From NCBI GenBank assembly GCA_026075535.2, contig AP026544.2, positions 10,354,001 through 10,418,000 of the forward strand: a stretch of 64,000 bases of DNA, in the 5' to 3' direction. Positions 12,178-24,611 of this stretch are shown piece after piece. Each line of letters opens with the position of its first letter. Within the stretch, counting starts at the first letter, position 1. The DNA is from Tricholoma matsutake. Lineage: Eukaryota > Basidiomycota > Agaricomycetes > Agaricales > Tricholomataceae. The position numbers and the translations under genes are program-made. The notes under the pieces are model-generated. The model saw only the letters and a list, made by a program, of their open reading frames with translations. It had not been told where the DNA came from and searched no databases.

Positions 12178-13598
12178 TGTAAGGGGACTAGGGGATACCC
12201 CATGTGTTTCTCCTATTTTTACATTTGTCCTATATTTTTCCTCACTTCATTTCCTTCTATTCTTCATTTTCTATGATTTTCCTTATTTTATTACTAATTT
12301 TCCTTTCTATCATGGTTGTGCATGTTGACAGTTTTATCTTTAGAGGTGGAGTACCCTTTCTGACATCTACCCCTTAGTATGATGTCATTTGGTGATAGGT
12401 CCACCTTGCGCTCTAAGCTCTGGGAACATTTCCAAATGCATTGACACATCATCACACATCCTCCCAACCCCTATGAACCCCATGAAACCACTCCAAAACT
12501 ATTTTGTATCACTTTGAATGATTTTGAATGACTTCAACTGACTTCACAACACTTCGAGCAAGTTTGAACAACTTTGCAGCACCTCGAATGCCTTCAGCCG
12601 CTGTATGCCTATTGCACCACCCTTCAGACACATGCAGCACACCTTGTAGGAGTTAGTGCATCACATATCAAGCACCACCAAACACGAGGAATTATGACAA
12701 TGGGCTTTTAGGATGTGATTGTGGTGCTTTGACATCTCAATGATATATTGGATCAATAGGACAGGTACACTTAATATATTGTGACTCTATACGTTTCCCT
12801 TCTCATCATTTCTCATTTGTTTTCTGATTTGGAAAGTTCTTTATTGTTTTATATCTTGCCTCATGTAGTCCTCATGTTTTATTTCCTTTTAAGTACCATC
12901 TCTTCAAAACATATATAGCTTGTACTAGCTACTTGGAATGACAGAAGGGATCATCCTCTCATATCCATCATCTGATTTAAGAGCAATTCTCTTGAGTCCA
13001 AGCCTCTCGTCTTAGTCCTGAAGTTTAGCGGGATACCATGAACTTCCTCAAACTTTCTGTATTAGCTTCTCACAATTATTGTCTATTGTCTATCCCCTCT
13101 CAAGACCTTTCCACATCTCTATTGTCTATCCTCAGCAGTTGTCAAAACTATTCTTGTTCTCTACAAACCCCTTGAACATCTTCAAACATTTCTCAAACAT
13201 CTTTGCAGAGCTTTGTACACCCTTGAACTTCACCAAATATCATTGGACCTCCTCGAACATAATTCCCCCACCCTTGGGTAGCTGCAGTGATATTTAGTAC
13301 CACCTTGCACCCTTCCTCTAACTTGTGTTATACCATTCGAGACCTTTTTAGTGGGTTTTGTTTGGGTTTCTGGGTCAAGTATCATCATAGGCAGCCTTGA
13401 TCTGGTTATCTCTGCCTTTTCTATTTTTAGGTTATTATTTGATTTTTGCAGTTTTCACATATACTGGGCACTGGCAAGGGGGTCCTTAGAGTTTTCTCTT
13501 CAGATTTCCCTTTGCTAGATGCACCTCCAATCCCTGTAATATGTACTATAATTTTAACTTCAGATTTCCCTTTGCTAGAGGCTGAGGTTGCCCTTATA
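12178..13598 (+). repeat. 5' LTR of gypsy B, split by a solo F3 LTR
   Basis: The LTR occupies 12178–12392 and 13388–13598. The two parts join to match the gypsy A LTR and the 3' LTR at 29638–30060. The intervening 12393–13387 is the F3 LTR listed separately. Confidence 0.85.
12393..13387 (+). mobile_element. Solo LTR of family F3, copy 1 (995 bp)
   Basis: Starts TGATAGGTCCACCTTG and ends AAGTATCATCA. It is flanked by TTGG (12389–12392) and TAGG (13388–13391), an imperfect 4-bp duplication. It has no coding capacity. It shares its last ~110 bp with the other F3 copies and, weakly, with the family C LTR (…CACCCTTCCTCT…GAGTATCATCA), so the two families look related. Confidence 0.8.
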
Positions 13599-13720
13599 GT
13601 AGAAAACTCTCTCCTAAGGCCTGAAATCATGAACACACTGCCCAAGATAGGCAGGTACAGAGTGGATGACGCTTCCCAAAGCTCCATAGACTCCCTACAC
13701 ACTGTTCCTGACAGTGCCGC

Positions 13721-14858
13721 TGATGATGCTCAACCTGGAAACCCAAACAAAACCTACTAAATGGCTTCAGATGGTATAACACAAGTTAGAGGAAGGATGC
13801 AAGGCCCTCTAGATGTCACCTGGCAGACCGACCATCAAATAGTCATAAAAGGACTGCTTGTCAAAGCAATTCGAAGCTAAAAGAGTGTGTTTCATGAAAT
13901 TTCAGAGAATTTTGTGGCTAGATTGATGAATTCAGAGTGTGGAAATATGTTTGGACTCAAGATCAGGGGACTAGATGAGTAGTAGAAGTGAAGCAAAGGC
14001 AAAATCAAGGGAAATGAGAGCGAAAATAGTGTAATGCAAGGATTTTCAAGGATTTTCGAAGAAGTTTAGCATAAAACACCAAACTTCAGACTGAATAAGA
14101 CTAAACTGAACTCTCAAATCACTGCAATCTGGGAGGAATACAATGACTTTCTTCTTTTTCTTTGTATCTAGTACATGTTTTTATATAAAATAAGGAAAAT
14201 ACCTAAAAAGGCTAGAGAACATGAGGCAAACATGTGGAAAACTCGAGGCAAAAGACAATAGAAGTATATCAGAACAATAAAGTGAGACTAGAAAGGGTGA
14301 ATATAACACATGATGAAGAAATAATAAGAAAGAATAGCTAAAAGTGGACTGTCCTTGTTATAAATTGCATAAAACATCGGAAACTGCTTCGAGTGGATTG
14401 TATGCATGCACATGCAGTCGAAATGTGTTCAATATACTCGAGATAGTGTCCCATGTGTCCAGCATGCGTCTGAAGATTGTTCAAATAGGAAATACTGTGT
14501 CCAAAGATGTTTTTCGAGGTTCGAGGTTTTTCAAAGATTTTCAAAGTTTCTTCGGACTTCGTTCATGGCCCGAAATCAGTGCGGTATTGCTCTAAACTAG
14601 TTCGGAACTCATCAACAATGTTCCAAGTGTATATTCTGAGCTGTATGAAGGTCGGGGGAATTGTATTATGGTGGCCGAAGGCATGTGAAGATTTTTGAAG
14701 CATTTTTGTGACTTTGTAGATGTTTGTAGAGGTTCATAGAACTTCGGAGGGGTTTGTATAGGTTTGTAGAGCTTTGTAGAGGTCTGTAGAACCTCATAGA
14801 GCTTTGACAATAATTGTAGATGTGTTTTCCAAGCTTGAACAACAAGGTGGACCTATCA
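13721..14858 (-). mobile_element. Solo LTR of family F3, copy 2, reverse orientation (1138 bp)
   Basis: On the plus strand it begins TGATGATGCTCAACC and ends GTGGACCTATCA, the reverse complement of the F3 ends. The flanks are CCGC (13717–13720) and CCAC (14859–14862), a 4-bp duplication differing only by CpG decay. It lies in the gypsy B leader between LTR and gag. Confidence 0.8.
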
Positions 14859-14904
14859 CCACCTTCAGTGCACTGCCATTTTTGCTTAAGGCGCCCCCTA
14901 GTGC

Positions 14905-15975
14905 CATGGACACATCAGAGCGACTCAACGTGCTTGAAAGCAATGTTACTGGAATATGCGCACAAATTGATTTGCTTAAATCTACAATTGAAAACATTGT
15001 CAGAACCCTTCAGACTAACTCCATGACCAATATTCCCCCCATTGTGACTCCAAGTGCACCCAACAGTGACACACTGCCCCACCCCCCCACCAAATTTAAT
15101 GGTGTGCATGCCCAGGGGTATGCATTCCTTAACTCCTGTGAGTTGTACATCAGTCTCCAGTCACATCAATTCATTGACAATGCTGCAAAATTTATTGGGC
15201 TTTCACATACATGAAATGTGAATGCACCTATCTCTACATGGACTGTATTCTGCACCAAACTAAAGAGCTTGGTTCTCTACCTTTCTCCACTTGGGGTGAC
15301 TTTCGAGCAGAGTTCATATGCCACTTTTGTCCCCTCAACAAGCACCACTGACCAGTGACATAGCTTGAGTGATCCTCTTACCATCAGGCACATTGATCTG
15401 TGGACAATTATATTGATGAGTTTAAGGACTTGGTGGACATGGCAGAATATGGAAGTAGGCTACCAGTGGTGGTGAAGTTCCAATGGGGCCTCAACTGAGA
15501 GATTCAGGACCAGATTGCACAGATGTTGGAAGGGCACCCAGCAGATGACAATATCTATGCTTGGTATGAAGCTGCTTCACTCTGTGATGAGAACCAACTC
15601 ACAAATGTGGTGTTCAACACTGCATTCCATGCTCCAAATACCACCTCATGCACCCTACACCTTGAATTGAACCCTCCCCCAATGTAACCCCATTCCTGTC
15701 CATCAGACTCCCACACCAGCCATCAATGTCCCAGTACCAATGGATGTTAATGCAGCCCATAGCCACGCATGTAGGTTGGATCTCTGCTACCGCTGTGGGG
15801 AAACTGGACACATGGCTAGAGGATGTCCCCATCGTCAGGATATTTGCATGCTCACCCCTGAGGGGTGAGATGAAACTCCTCCAGGACCTGTTGGTGCTTG
15901 TAGATGTCAAGGAAGGTTGCAGAGGAGATCAAATCAGAAGTTGTAGAGGAGCAGGAGTTTTCTATTTGCAGCAAG
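14905..15975 (+). pseudogene. Gag of gypsy B
   Basis: Homologous to the gag of gypsy A. ATG 14905 opens MDTSERLNVLESNVTGICAQ and the frame runs to SHT at 15214. A one-base deletion in GCAAAATTTATTGG then shifts it. Later parts (STWGDFRAEFICHF, DYIDEFKDLVDMAEYG-type text at about 15290–15450) and a CCHC knuckle (CYRCGETGHMARGCP, about 15785–15830) are recognisable in shifted frames. Several TGA and TAG codons interrupt it. It once encoded the capsid and nucleocapsid. Confidence 0.75.
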
Positions 15976-18088
15976 TGAATTGTACACCCTCGTTGCCTGT
16001 CCATAACCACTTTGAAGTTTCATCAGTTGAATCCCCAGAGAATGAATCTCATTTCATGATTGTTCCCCTCTCTGACCCTTCAAAGTTGGCTGAAGACATA
16101 CCTGTGCTTCCTATCTCTCTCTCCACCCCACACCCCAAAATTAAATCATGGGAGCACAAACTACCATGCAAATATATTGTTGCATCCACTCCCTCTACAC
16201 ATTCCTTGAGCCTAGCAATCAAACTACAGACTACCAACACTGGACAGATACTCAGTGTCTCTGCACTCCTGGACTCTGGTGCGACTGGTCTCTTCATCAA
16301 TGCCCATCTCACACAACAACATTGCCTGAATACTCGCTCACTCATGCATCCTATACCTGTTTATAATGTGGATGGGTCCCCAAATGAAGCTGGTGCCATC
16401 CGAGAGGTTGTAGACCTGGTCCTCTGTTACAAAGATCATAGTGAGTGTGCCCTTTTTGCTGTCACTCAGTTAGGAAAGCAGAAGGTAATCTTGGGCTATC
16501 TGTGGCTTCGAGACCATAACCCAGAGGTCAACTGGCATACCAGGGAGGTTACAATGAACTGATGTCCATCCCGCTGTTGCACTTGTTTCACCAAAGCCAG
16601 ACAAGAATGCCATGGACAAAGGGCCTTGGTACAATGCACTTGGAAGTGTTGTGCTGGACCCCTGCCTGTGCCTGATGTGGGCTTAGAGGGTGTTCCTGAC
16701 CTGATGCTGGACTCAGATTATAATGAGGAGGAGCCAGAGGAAGTGGAGGAAGGTGATCAGGTTTTTTACACTGCAATTTGTCCAGTGCATGAGGTGTGTG
16801 CTACATTGAACATATCCCAACGCCTCGCCAAGGCCTTCCACAAAAACAATGCTGCTAAACCCTCTACTGATTCCTTGCTTGCTCATCTCCATGAGTTTGG
16901 GGACATGTTCTCCAAGGAATTGTTCAACTCCTCCCTGTGCACAAGCCATGGGATCATGCAATCGAACTCACCCCCAATGCAACCCCTTCATCCTGCAAGG
17001 TCTATCCCCTCTCTCCTGAGGAACAGTGACAGCTTGACCACTTCATCAATGAGCACCTGTCCTCTGGACATATTTGACTGTCAAAGTCACCCATGGCCTC
17101 TCCCTTTTTCTTTGTCAAGAAGAAGGATGGCTCACTTCAACCGGTTCAAGACTACAGAAGGCTCAACGACATCACGGTCAAAAATCACTACCCATTACCT
17201 CTTATCTCTGAATTTGTGAACCAGCTCTGTGGAGCCCGATACTTCACCAAGCTTGACATCCATTGGGGTTACAATAATGTGAGGATAAAGGAGGGAGATG
17301 AGTGGAAGGCAGCCTTTCATACCAACCATCGTCTTTTTGAACTGCTCGTCATGTTCTTTGGCCTTACTAATAGTCCTGCCACCTTTCAGACCATGATGAA
17401 TGACATCTTCCACGACCTCATCCTCAAAGGCGTTGTTTGTATCTATCTCAATGACATCCTCATCTTCACTTGCACAGTTGAATAGCACCATTGCATCATG
17501 TGCCTCGTCCTGCAACGACTTTGACAGTACAAACTCTACCTTCATCAGGACAAGTGCAAGTTTGAGAAGACCAGGATCGAGTACCTCAGCCTGATTATCT
17601 CAGAGGGTCAGGTGGAGATGGATCCTATCAAGGTGAATGGTGTCACAGCTTGGCCAATGTCCACAAACAAGAAAGAGGTGCAGTCTTTCCTGGGCTTCAT
17701 CAATTTCTATCAGTGTTTTATCAAAGATTTCTCACATCATGCATGACCACTGTTCAACTTGACAGGAAAGGAGGCATGGAGGTGGGATAATGCACAACAG
17801 GAGGCATTCAAAATGCTTAAGGAGATGGTCACTTCCACTCCCATTCTTACCTTTGCTGACAATTTTGTGTAGAAGCCGACAGTTCTGACTTTGCAACAGG
17901 TGCCATGTTGTCTCAGCAGTCTCCAGAGGACCAGAAGTGACATCCTGTTGCATTCTATTCCAAGAGCCTAAGTGCTGTAGAGCAAAGCTATAAGATCCAT
18001 GACAAGGAGATGTTGGTGATAATGCATGTGCTCAAGGAGTGGTGACACTTCCTCGAGGGTGCCCAACACAAGGTGGAAATTTGGATGG
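15976..18088 (+). pseudogene. Pol of gypsy B, first part: protease, RT, start of RNase H
   Basis: The open stretch 15726–16562 spans the protease: ALLDSGATGLFINAHL keeps the DSG active site, followed by QKVILGYLWL. RT follows at about 16940–17485: [30 protein letters not shown] (first Asp kept), [12 protein letters not shown] and YLNDILIF, in which the first Asp of the YLDD box is Asn (17450–17452). Thumb and RNase H text (FLGFINFYQ, AWRWDNAQQEAFKMLKEM, PILTFAD) follows in mixed frames. RNase H stops at …KVEIW at 18088, where an F3 LTR is inserted, and resumes with MDHKNLEYFM at 28639. Gypsy A and B have lost different catalytic Asp residues. Confidence 0.85.
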
Positions 18089-18910
18089 TGATATGTCCAC
18101 CTTGCAGTTGACTTCTGAAAATGACACAGCATACTCAGATACACTTCCCATGATGTCCTACAATTTTGTGAATGCTTACAAATGCCTACAAATGCATGAA
18201 ACAATGTTGCAACACTTTGAAACATTTCAAAAGACTTCATACTGCTTTGAATGCCTTTGGCCACCATATTCATATTGTACCACACTTTGGACACATGTTT
18301 CCAACATTCCACACACTGACATATCACATTTCGGGCATGACAGACATGAGGAGACATGATGGCTAGCACTTTAGTGTGCATCGAGGCACTTTTCAACATT
18401 TTCATGATTTATTGGAACAACAAGACAAGGAGATTTGATATATTATGACTATTGCACATTTTCCTTCTCATCATTTCTCATTTACTTTGTGATTTTGACA
18501 CCTTTTTTACTGCCTTATGTCTACCACATGTTTGCCTCATGGCCTTTTACCCTTTTAGTACTATCTCTCTAAAACATATATAGCTTGTACTATTTACTGC
18601 TTTCAACAAGAAATTGTCTTCCCCTATCGTATATCATCAGATTTAAGGGTTCAGCTCTTGAGTCTTAGCTCAGTCTTAGTCCAAAGCTCTCCAGTCTTCC
18701 ACAAATTTCTTCATTCCACTACCTAGCTTCTCGAAACTATTGTCAATTGTCTATCAACTTTGTCACTGTCTTCATCATTGTCTTCATCTATTGTCATCAT
18801 CTTACAAACCTCTTGAAACTGTTTCAAATCTCTTCAAATTCTTTCACACTGCTGCTAATTCTTTCAGATCGCTTTGAAACACTTCATAGTGTTTCGTACT
18901 ACCTCATTGA
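18089..18910 (+). mobile_element. Solo LTR of family F3, copy 3, left part
   Basis: Starts TGATATGTCCACCTTGC in the middle of the gypsy B RNase H codons. It is interrupted at about 18910 by gypsy C and continues at 28465–28638. The two parts together are about 995 bp, the same length as F3 copy 1. The duplicated flank ATGG is found at 18085–18088 and 28639–28642. Confidence 0.8.
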
Positions 18911-20091
18911 TGATACTCAACCTGGGAAAACCACCAAAACTGCCAATGAGGCAATCAATGATATTTGCACAAGTCAGAGGAAGGGTGCAAGGCATTTGGA
19001 ATGTTTGTGGTCAGACCACAGGAAGACAACTAGTTGATACTAGTCATAAACATAGTTCTACGAGAGAGGAAGGTGTTTGGTGTGGTCTGATGTAGTATCA
19101 ATTGATATTGACAAAGATCTACAAGATCAATGGTGAACAATGTTTATCAACAAGAACAATAGCAAACAATGTTGATTGATGAGGGCGATGTGTGAATTCA
19201 AAGGGCTTTTTGGTTGATCGATAGTACGCAAAGGTTATAGTTGATGACTAGGAAGTGTCAGAGCAGTTATGAGTGCTAGTGATAACTTAATCAAAGGTCG
19301 ATCGAGGACGATGATGGTCAAAGAGGTTTCTCATTGATCAAGAAAACTCGTAGAAGTCTAGATAGTTTAGAGGATAGATCGGATTCTTAGAACTTTATAC
19401 AAGGCAATATGTGAAGATGATTTCTTGTATTCCCAAGTAGATACTACAGACTTTTATGTGTTTTAAGAGAAACTTTCTAGAATGGTATAAGAAACATGTG
19501 TAAGAACATGAGGCAAAAAGATATGAGATAAAACATGAGGCCAAAATGAGACTGGAATTCAAACAAGAAAGAGATATATCATATGATGAAGGAGTGATAA
19601 AGGGAAAGCACTAAAAGGAGACTGTTCTTTGTGTATAAACCATGCTAAGTGTCGCGATAATCCATCCAGCAGGTTCTGTATGTGATAGGGGCTTGGAACG
19701 AGGCTGTCCTACTATCAGCAGGTCTGAACACAAGGTAGAATACTTCCTGGCACATGGTATTCCACTGTTTAGATAATGAACACGGCACCCTATGTTGTTC
19801 ATAGTTTCTCGATGTTAATCGATAATGCTTGGCAATGGTTGACAATGGTCGACAATGTTTGTTTGGAGGGTTCGTAGAGCATTCCTAGGTAGCCCTAAGG
19901 TCATGCAATGTAGTTTCAAAGTGGATCAATGTTGCTGGTGATGTTTTGATGCAGTCAATATAATATCGCAATCGATACAACTTGGTCGAGAATGGTTGTG
20001 CTGCTTCTGGGACATCATAGGAGTTAGCCAATGTGATTAGAATGCGATTGTAATGGTGAATCAGCCCTTGTGCCGAGGAGACAACCTATCA
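18911..20091 (-). repeat. 3' LTR of gypsy C (1181 bp)
   Basis: Reverse complement of the family C LTR: plus-strand start TGATACTCAACCTGGG, end GACAACCTATCA. It aligns with 27320–28464 and with 4448–5597. Confidence 0.85.
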
Positions 20092-20247
20092 TCCTCCCCC
20101 TTACTGAAATTCTGACCATCCCAGTCAGTCAAGCTGAGATAACTGGGTCATGTGACATTGTTGATCATTGATTTAAGATGTGTCGTGGTTTGAACTTCTC
20201 TCCTTCTATTCAATCTCCTTCATTGACCTCTTTTGAACATTGACAGC

Positions 20248-20766
20248 ATGTCCATCCTCGCTAAGCTCACCATTCCTGTGCTCAACCATGCAAAATCGAT
20301 GCCTGAAGCTGGCAAGGCCAAGGAATTTGACTTCGAAATCTGGGGTCAAGTGTTTTGTGAGAAAATGGTATGTTTTTCCCCTTCCTTTGTTTGTGTACTT
20401 TCTGACCTCGTTTGATAGGCTGAATATAATGATTTGATCGGATTGTTCGACGAGGCATGTGATGACCATGTGCAGGTGATGTTAGACAAAGTGATCAGCT
20501 TGTATGTGCCTTTCGCTCATGAGGCTTGGGTTTTGTGGAGTGGCAAGTATCTCTTTGAGGAATACTCAAGGAAGATCAAGGCAGAGAGGCAGAGAGAGGA
20601 GGAGAGAGTGGCTCAGCAGGTGGCTGTCAAGGCCAAGGTGAAGAGGATTGAGGATCAACAGGATGCACTGATCAAGGCACATCGAGCATTTTTGGCTGAA
20701 GTCCAGGCCAAAAGTATTTCAAAGGATGAATTCCGTGATCGCACCATGTCATCTAACCATCTATGA
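20248..20766 (+). CDS. Spliced ORF antisense to gypsy C, coiled-coil protein of 155 aa
   Basis: Exon 1 is 20248–20367 (MSILAKLTIPVLNHAKSMPE… to CEKM). A 51-bp intron 20368–20418 (GTATGT…GATAG) follows, then exon 2 is 20419–20766 (AEYNDLIGLFDEACDDHVQV … FRDRTMSSNHL, stop). The join is in frame. The second half is highly charged and helical (EEYSRKIKAERQREEERVAQ), a likely coiled coil. I recognise no domain. It runs against the direction of gypsy C, starts 157 bp from the LTR edge, and lies where integrase should be. Unlike the surrounding pol it has no stop codons, so it may be functional or recently constrained. The gene at 31917–32921 has a matching position in another gypsy element. Confidence 0.6.
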
Positions 20767-20799
20767 ACGAGTAGTAATTGTTCATCTTCTTTCTTCACT

Positions 20800-23720
20800 T
20801 TGTCCATTTGAGGGAAGTCTTTGTATGAAACATCCTCCCCTGTACTGAAACCTGAGGCTTGGGCAAAGGTTGAGTGAGGAGAACAGTCGGATCAAGATCA
20901 GGTTGATTTGGTGAGGAAAGCCATGTAGTCTGTCGATCCAATCACTGAATTCTTCTTCTACTTCAATATAGTTGTCTTCGGTTTGTCAAGGACATCATGA
21001 AAGACCATCTGGCCCATGGTGTGTACCTGCAACATGAACTAGCATGAAGTGGAATGTTAGAATCAAAACAATCCATCAATTGATGCTAGCACTAGGTGTG
21101 ATATTGGGATTTGAGAGCATGCCTTTGATATACCTTGCATCGACTTCGACAATAAGGTTTCATACCCCTATCAAATACAATCAAAGTGCACCAAGGGCTT
21201 GATATAGACTGTAAAGTTTGAGTTTGAGTTGCGAGAACCAGGATTCGCAGTTGTTAAGTGTGATCGAGCTGAATCAACTATAGTATTGTTTTCGAGGATT
21301 ATTGGGGTCACATTGCATGAGGAAATAGCCAATTGCAATGCTCGATGTGTCGACTGCAAGTATAACTGGGGTGTTCGAGGTATAGTCGATTGCTTGAATT
21401 GCTGGCAAATTTAACAGTGCTTGCTTGAGATCTTCTTGCGCTGCTATCTGAGATGGGCCAAATTCGAAGGGTACATCTTTTTGAGTAAGGTTGATTAGTG
21501 CAGCTGCTCAATGTGTGAAACTCTGAATAAAAATTTGACAAACTCCAATCATTCCTAAGAATGCCTTAACTTCCATGAGCATATGACACGGACCCCACTT
21601 TTGAATCTTATTGATGCATGTTGGATCAGCCATTCAACCTTGAATATTGCATCAATGACCTAAAATGATTATTTCAGGGACACAAGCAAATAACTTTGGA
21701 CCTGAGAATGTCCTGCCACAATACTTCATGTGCTGGACAATGTGATTCAGGTTCTCAAAATGCTCCCAGATGAATCATTGAATGCCTGGGTTGTCGGCAA
21801 TCATTTTGTAAGACCCACCAATCATTCAATATTCTGATTTTGGACCCTTGTCTGGTGTGTCATCTATGTAAGGCATCGTGATATGAGGGACTTTGGGTTG
21901 TAGGATGAATGTGACATCATTGTGTAAGATCAGAACTGAGTTTGTCCAACCCATTGGGAGGGTGACAATTCGAAGCGCACCAAACGGAGTCTGGAAAGTT
22001 GTTAGATCTTGAGATGATTCAGCTACCAGCCTTTCATTGAATGTGACATATAAATCCAACATCCCACCACAAGTGTGTCCTCCAAACTGTTTGGCTAAAT
22101 TCTTGGGGATTGGGATGGCGCCAGAGTGCTGAATCATAACTTGGTTTAGTGGCTCAAGACTGTGGACTATTCAAAGCAATTTTGCGTCTTTCTTTGCAAT
22201 GCAAAACCATCGCAATCGATATGATGAGTTTGATGGCTCGTAGACTCCTGCTTCAATCTTCTTCTTCAGCATTTTGCAGATCTGTTTGTACAGACCAGGA
22301 AGTATGGGGATGTTACATTCAACCCAAGGAGTGTGAGGGATGCCTGGGAACTCGATAGGGGGGAAGAAGTCATGCATGAGGTCTCGTTCTTGAGGCCATA
22401 GGAAATTGCCTGGATGATTTTGATCAATGATGTTTTTGTGTTCGAGGGTATATCAAGGAGTTGGTTTGAATATTGGAGGATGTGGATTTAGTGGAGACAT
22501 GTCTTTGAGGGGATCACCCTCGATGCATCGAATAATTCAAAATTGATTGGGTAGTTCAGCCATGATTGGACGGACCTTCTGTGCGACTGGTTTGTACTTC
22601 TTCTTTGTTGATAAATAACTAGACTGGTGATTTTCGGAAATAATGGAGGAAGGGGAAACATACAACAAAGAAGTTTGCATAGGTTCAAACACCATCGAGG
22701 CATTTTGAGGAACATGGAACTTGTTGCACGCAGATAAATATAAGTCAGAAAGTGTTGCAGATAATTCTTCGGAGGAGTCGATTTTGGGGATATTTGCAGT
22801 GCATTTGATAAATATAGAGGAGTTAGAAGAGTCAAACAAAATAATGAAAGCACACTGTTCTGATATTTCATTCTCTAACGCTGAAAATCCTCACAAGCCA
22901 CCTTTTGACGATGATGCAATCGAGGGATTGAAGGAATGGTAGCGGTCTGAGTCGAGTTCAGATCACAGATCGTGATTGTTTGAGCTTTGTTCCAATAGTT
23001 TCTGATGATGCTTTCCATTAAGATGTTGAAAGGTCATCTGAGTAGAATATCGTATGCTGGGTCCCAAATAACATGTATCTGCATGTATAGGGTGATTCTG
23101 CTGAGATTGCAAGGCACATTGCATGCTAAACCGAGTGTTTCATCTACAGTGCCATTGGCAGACTGCATCTGAAGCTGAATCAAGGAGTCGTATGCTAGAC
23201 CAAGTTCATGGCAGACATCTTTGGCCATCAATATGATCAAGGAACCGGGATCAACAATGCTTTCTATCTGGTTGTTGCCCTGAACATCTATAATGACTGA
23301 TCTAATTGAGGAAGAGTCTTTAGTGATGACAAATGACTGAGGGATTTCACCAGGTCAAAGACTGCTAATATAGGTCTCATATGGGTCGGGCACTATAATT
23401 GCATTGGGACTGAACATGTTTGTGGCATTGTTTCCATTTTGTGGTACCCATTTTGGTGTGACCTGTTCTCTCCATTTTGTTCAAACCTCGGGTGAAAGCA
23501 AGAGTAGTTCTTCCGATGTAAGCATAACAATTGGCATCTTCATCGAGCATGAAAAGATATTGTGGGCAATTTTCTTGTTCTGTACCGGTGCCTGTGTCAC
23601 ATATGATGGTCCATCTTTCTCCTTACCCTTCGATGGGCCAGCAAAGTTCTGTTTGTGCAGTGGCAAATAGGCATTTTCCCTGACCGATGCATAAGGGTGT
23701 ACCAAGGTTTGCATTGGAGG
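20800..23720 (-). pseudogene. Pol of gypsy C: protease-like region, reverse transcriptase and RNase H
   Basis: On the minus strand the recognisable order is: a protease-like region (about 23400–23040, with LIVDPGSLIILMAKDVCHEL-type text), a linker, then RT from about 22380. RT holds DFFPPIEFPGIPHTPWVECN, GVYEPSNSSYRLRWFC, AKKDAKLLRIVHSLEPLN, SSQDLTTFQTPFGALR, LPMGWTNSVLI and PYIDDTPDKGP. Next are connection and RNase H text (VKAFLGMIGVCQIFIQSF, VILAVDTSSIAIGYFL, VHVAGTHHGPDGLS, about 21560–20940). Frame breaks and TGA stops are frequent. No integrase zinc finger or DDE core is found before the antisense ORF at 20766. Confidence 0.8.
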
Positions 23721-24611
23721 TACGGTGGTTGATGGTGAGGTGGTTGATGTGGGAGAAGTCAATGTTGATGCTGATGTCGGAGCTGTCATTGAAGTCGAAG
23801 GGTTGACTGCTGTCAATGAAGATGTTGACAGTGCTGGTACTGGGGCAGTAGATGTCGAAGATGCAGGAACGGGGATTGTTGTGGCCGGAACTGGACTTCA
23901 AACCTCATTGTTCAGACACGAGAACAGTCAACCACTTCAAAGCGCAAATATCTCTCGCTTGAGAGCTGCTATTCTATCTTTGGAGTCAGATGTTAATGTC
24001 GAGTTATGATAAATGCCTTTCATTTCTGATGCCGATATAGAAGCTGCATTGGACACCAATATCAAAGTGATCGAAGCCGAGGCCAAATTTGGCAAAGTCG
24101 ATGGTGCCAATGGTGCAATGCTGAATAGGAGCGTGGCTACTGGTGCTGCATCTGGGTTCTGTTTCCACCATTCACTGATGCATTCCTTGATAAACCTGCC
24201 AGGAATATTTCGAGGCATGAATGGTCCATTTGGAAGTATGATCTTTCCTTCTGCATTTTGCTTCCACTTCCCTTTTTTCAAGTACGACTGACAAACCAAA
24301 CAATCAGGGATAAAATGTCCCAATAAACTGCAAAATATGCAAAGAAGTGCATCAATGTGTGCCTGTCTGTCTGCTAAATTAGCGCGAGGAGCTGTAGTCA
24401 ATTTGGTACCTGCAATCTGCATAGTGATGGTGCTAGCAAATCATTTGAACATTGCATTTAGATCTTTGGCTTTGATTGTAATAGTTCCGGGTGATGAGGT
24501 TACCATATTTCTGATGTTTGATGTTGAGTTCAATGGAGAAGTCGATTGGTGGAGTACCAAGTTCAATGTATTTGAGCCTGCCAATACAAACTTTGCCATG
24601 TTGTGAATGTC

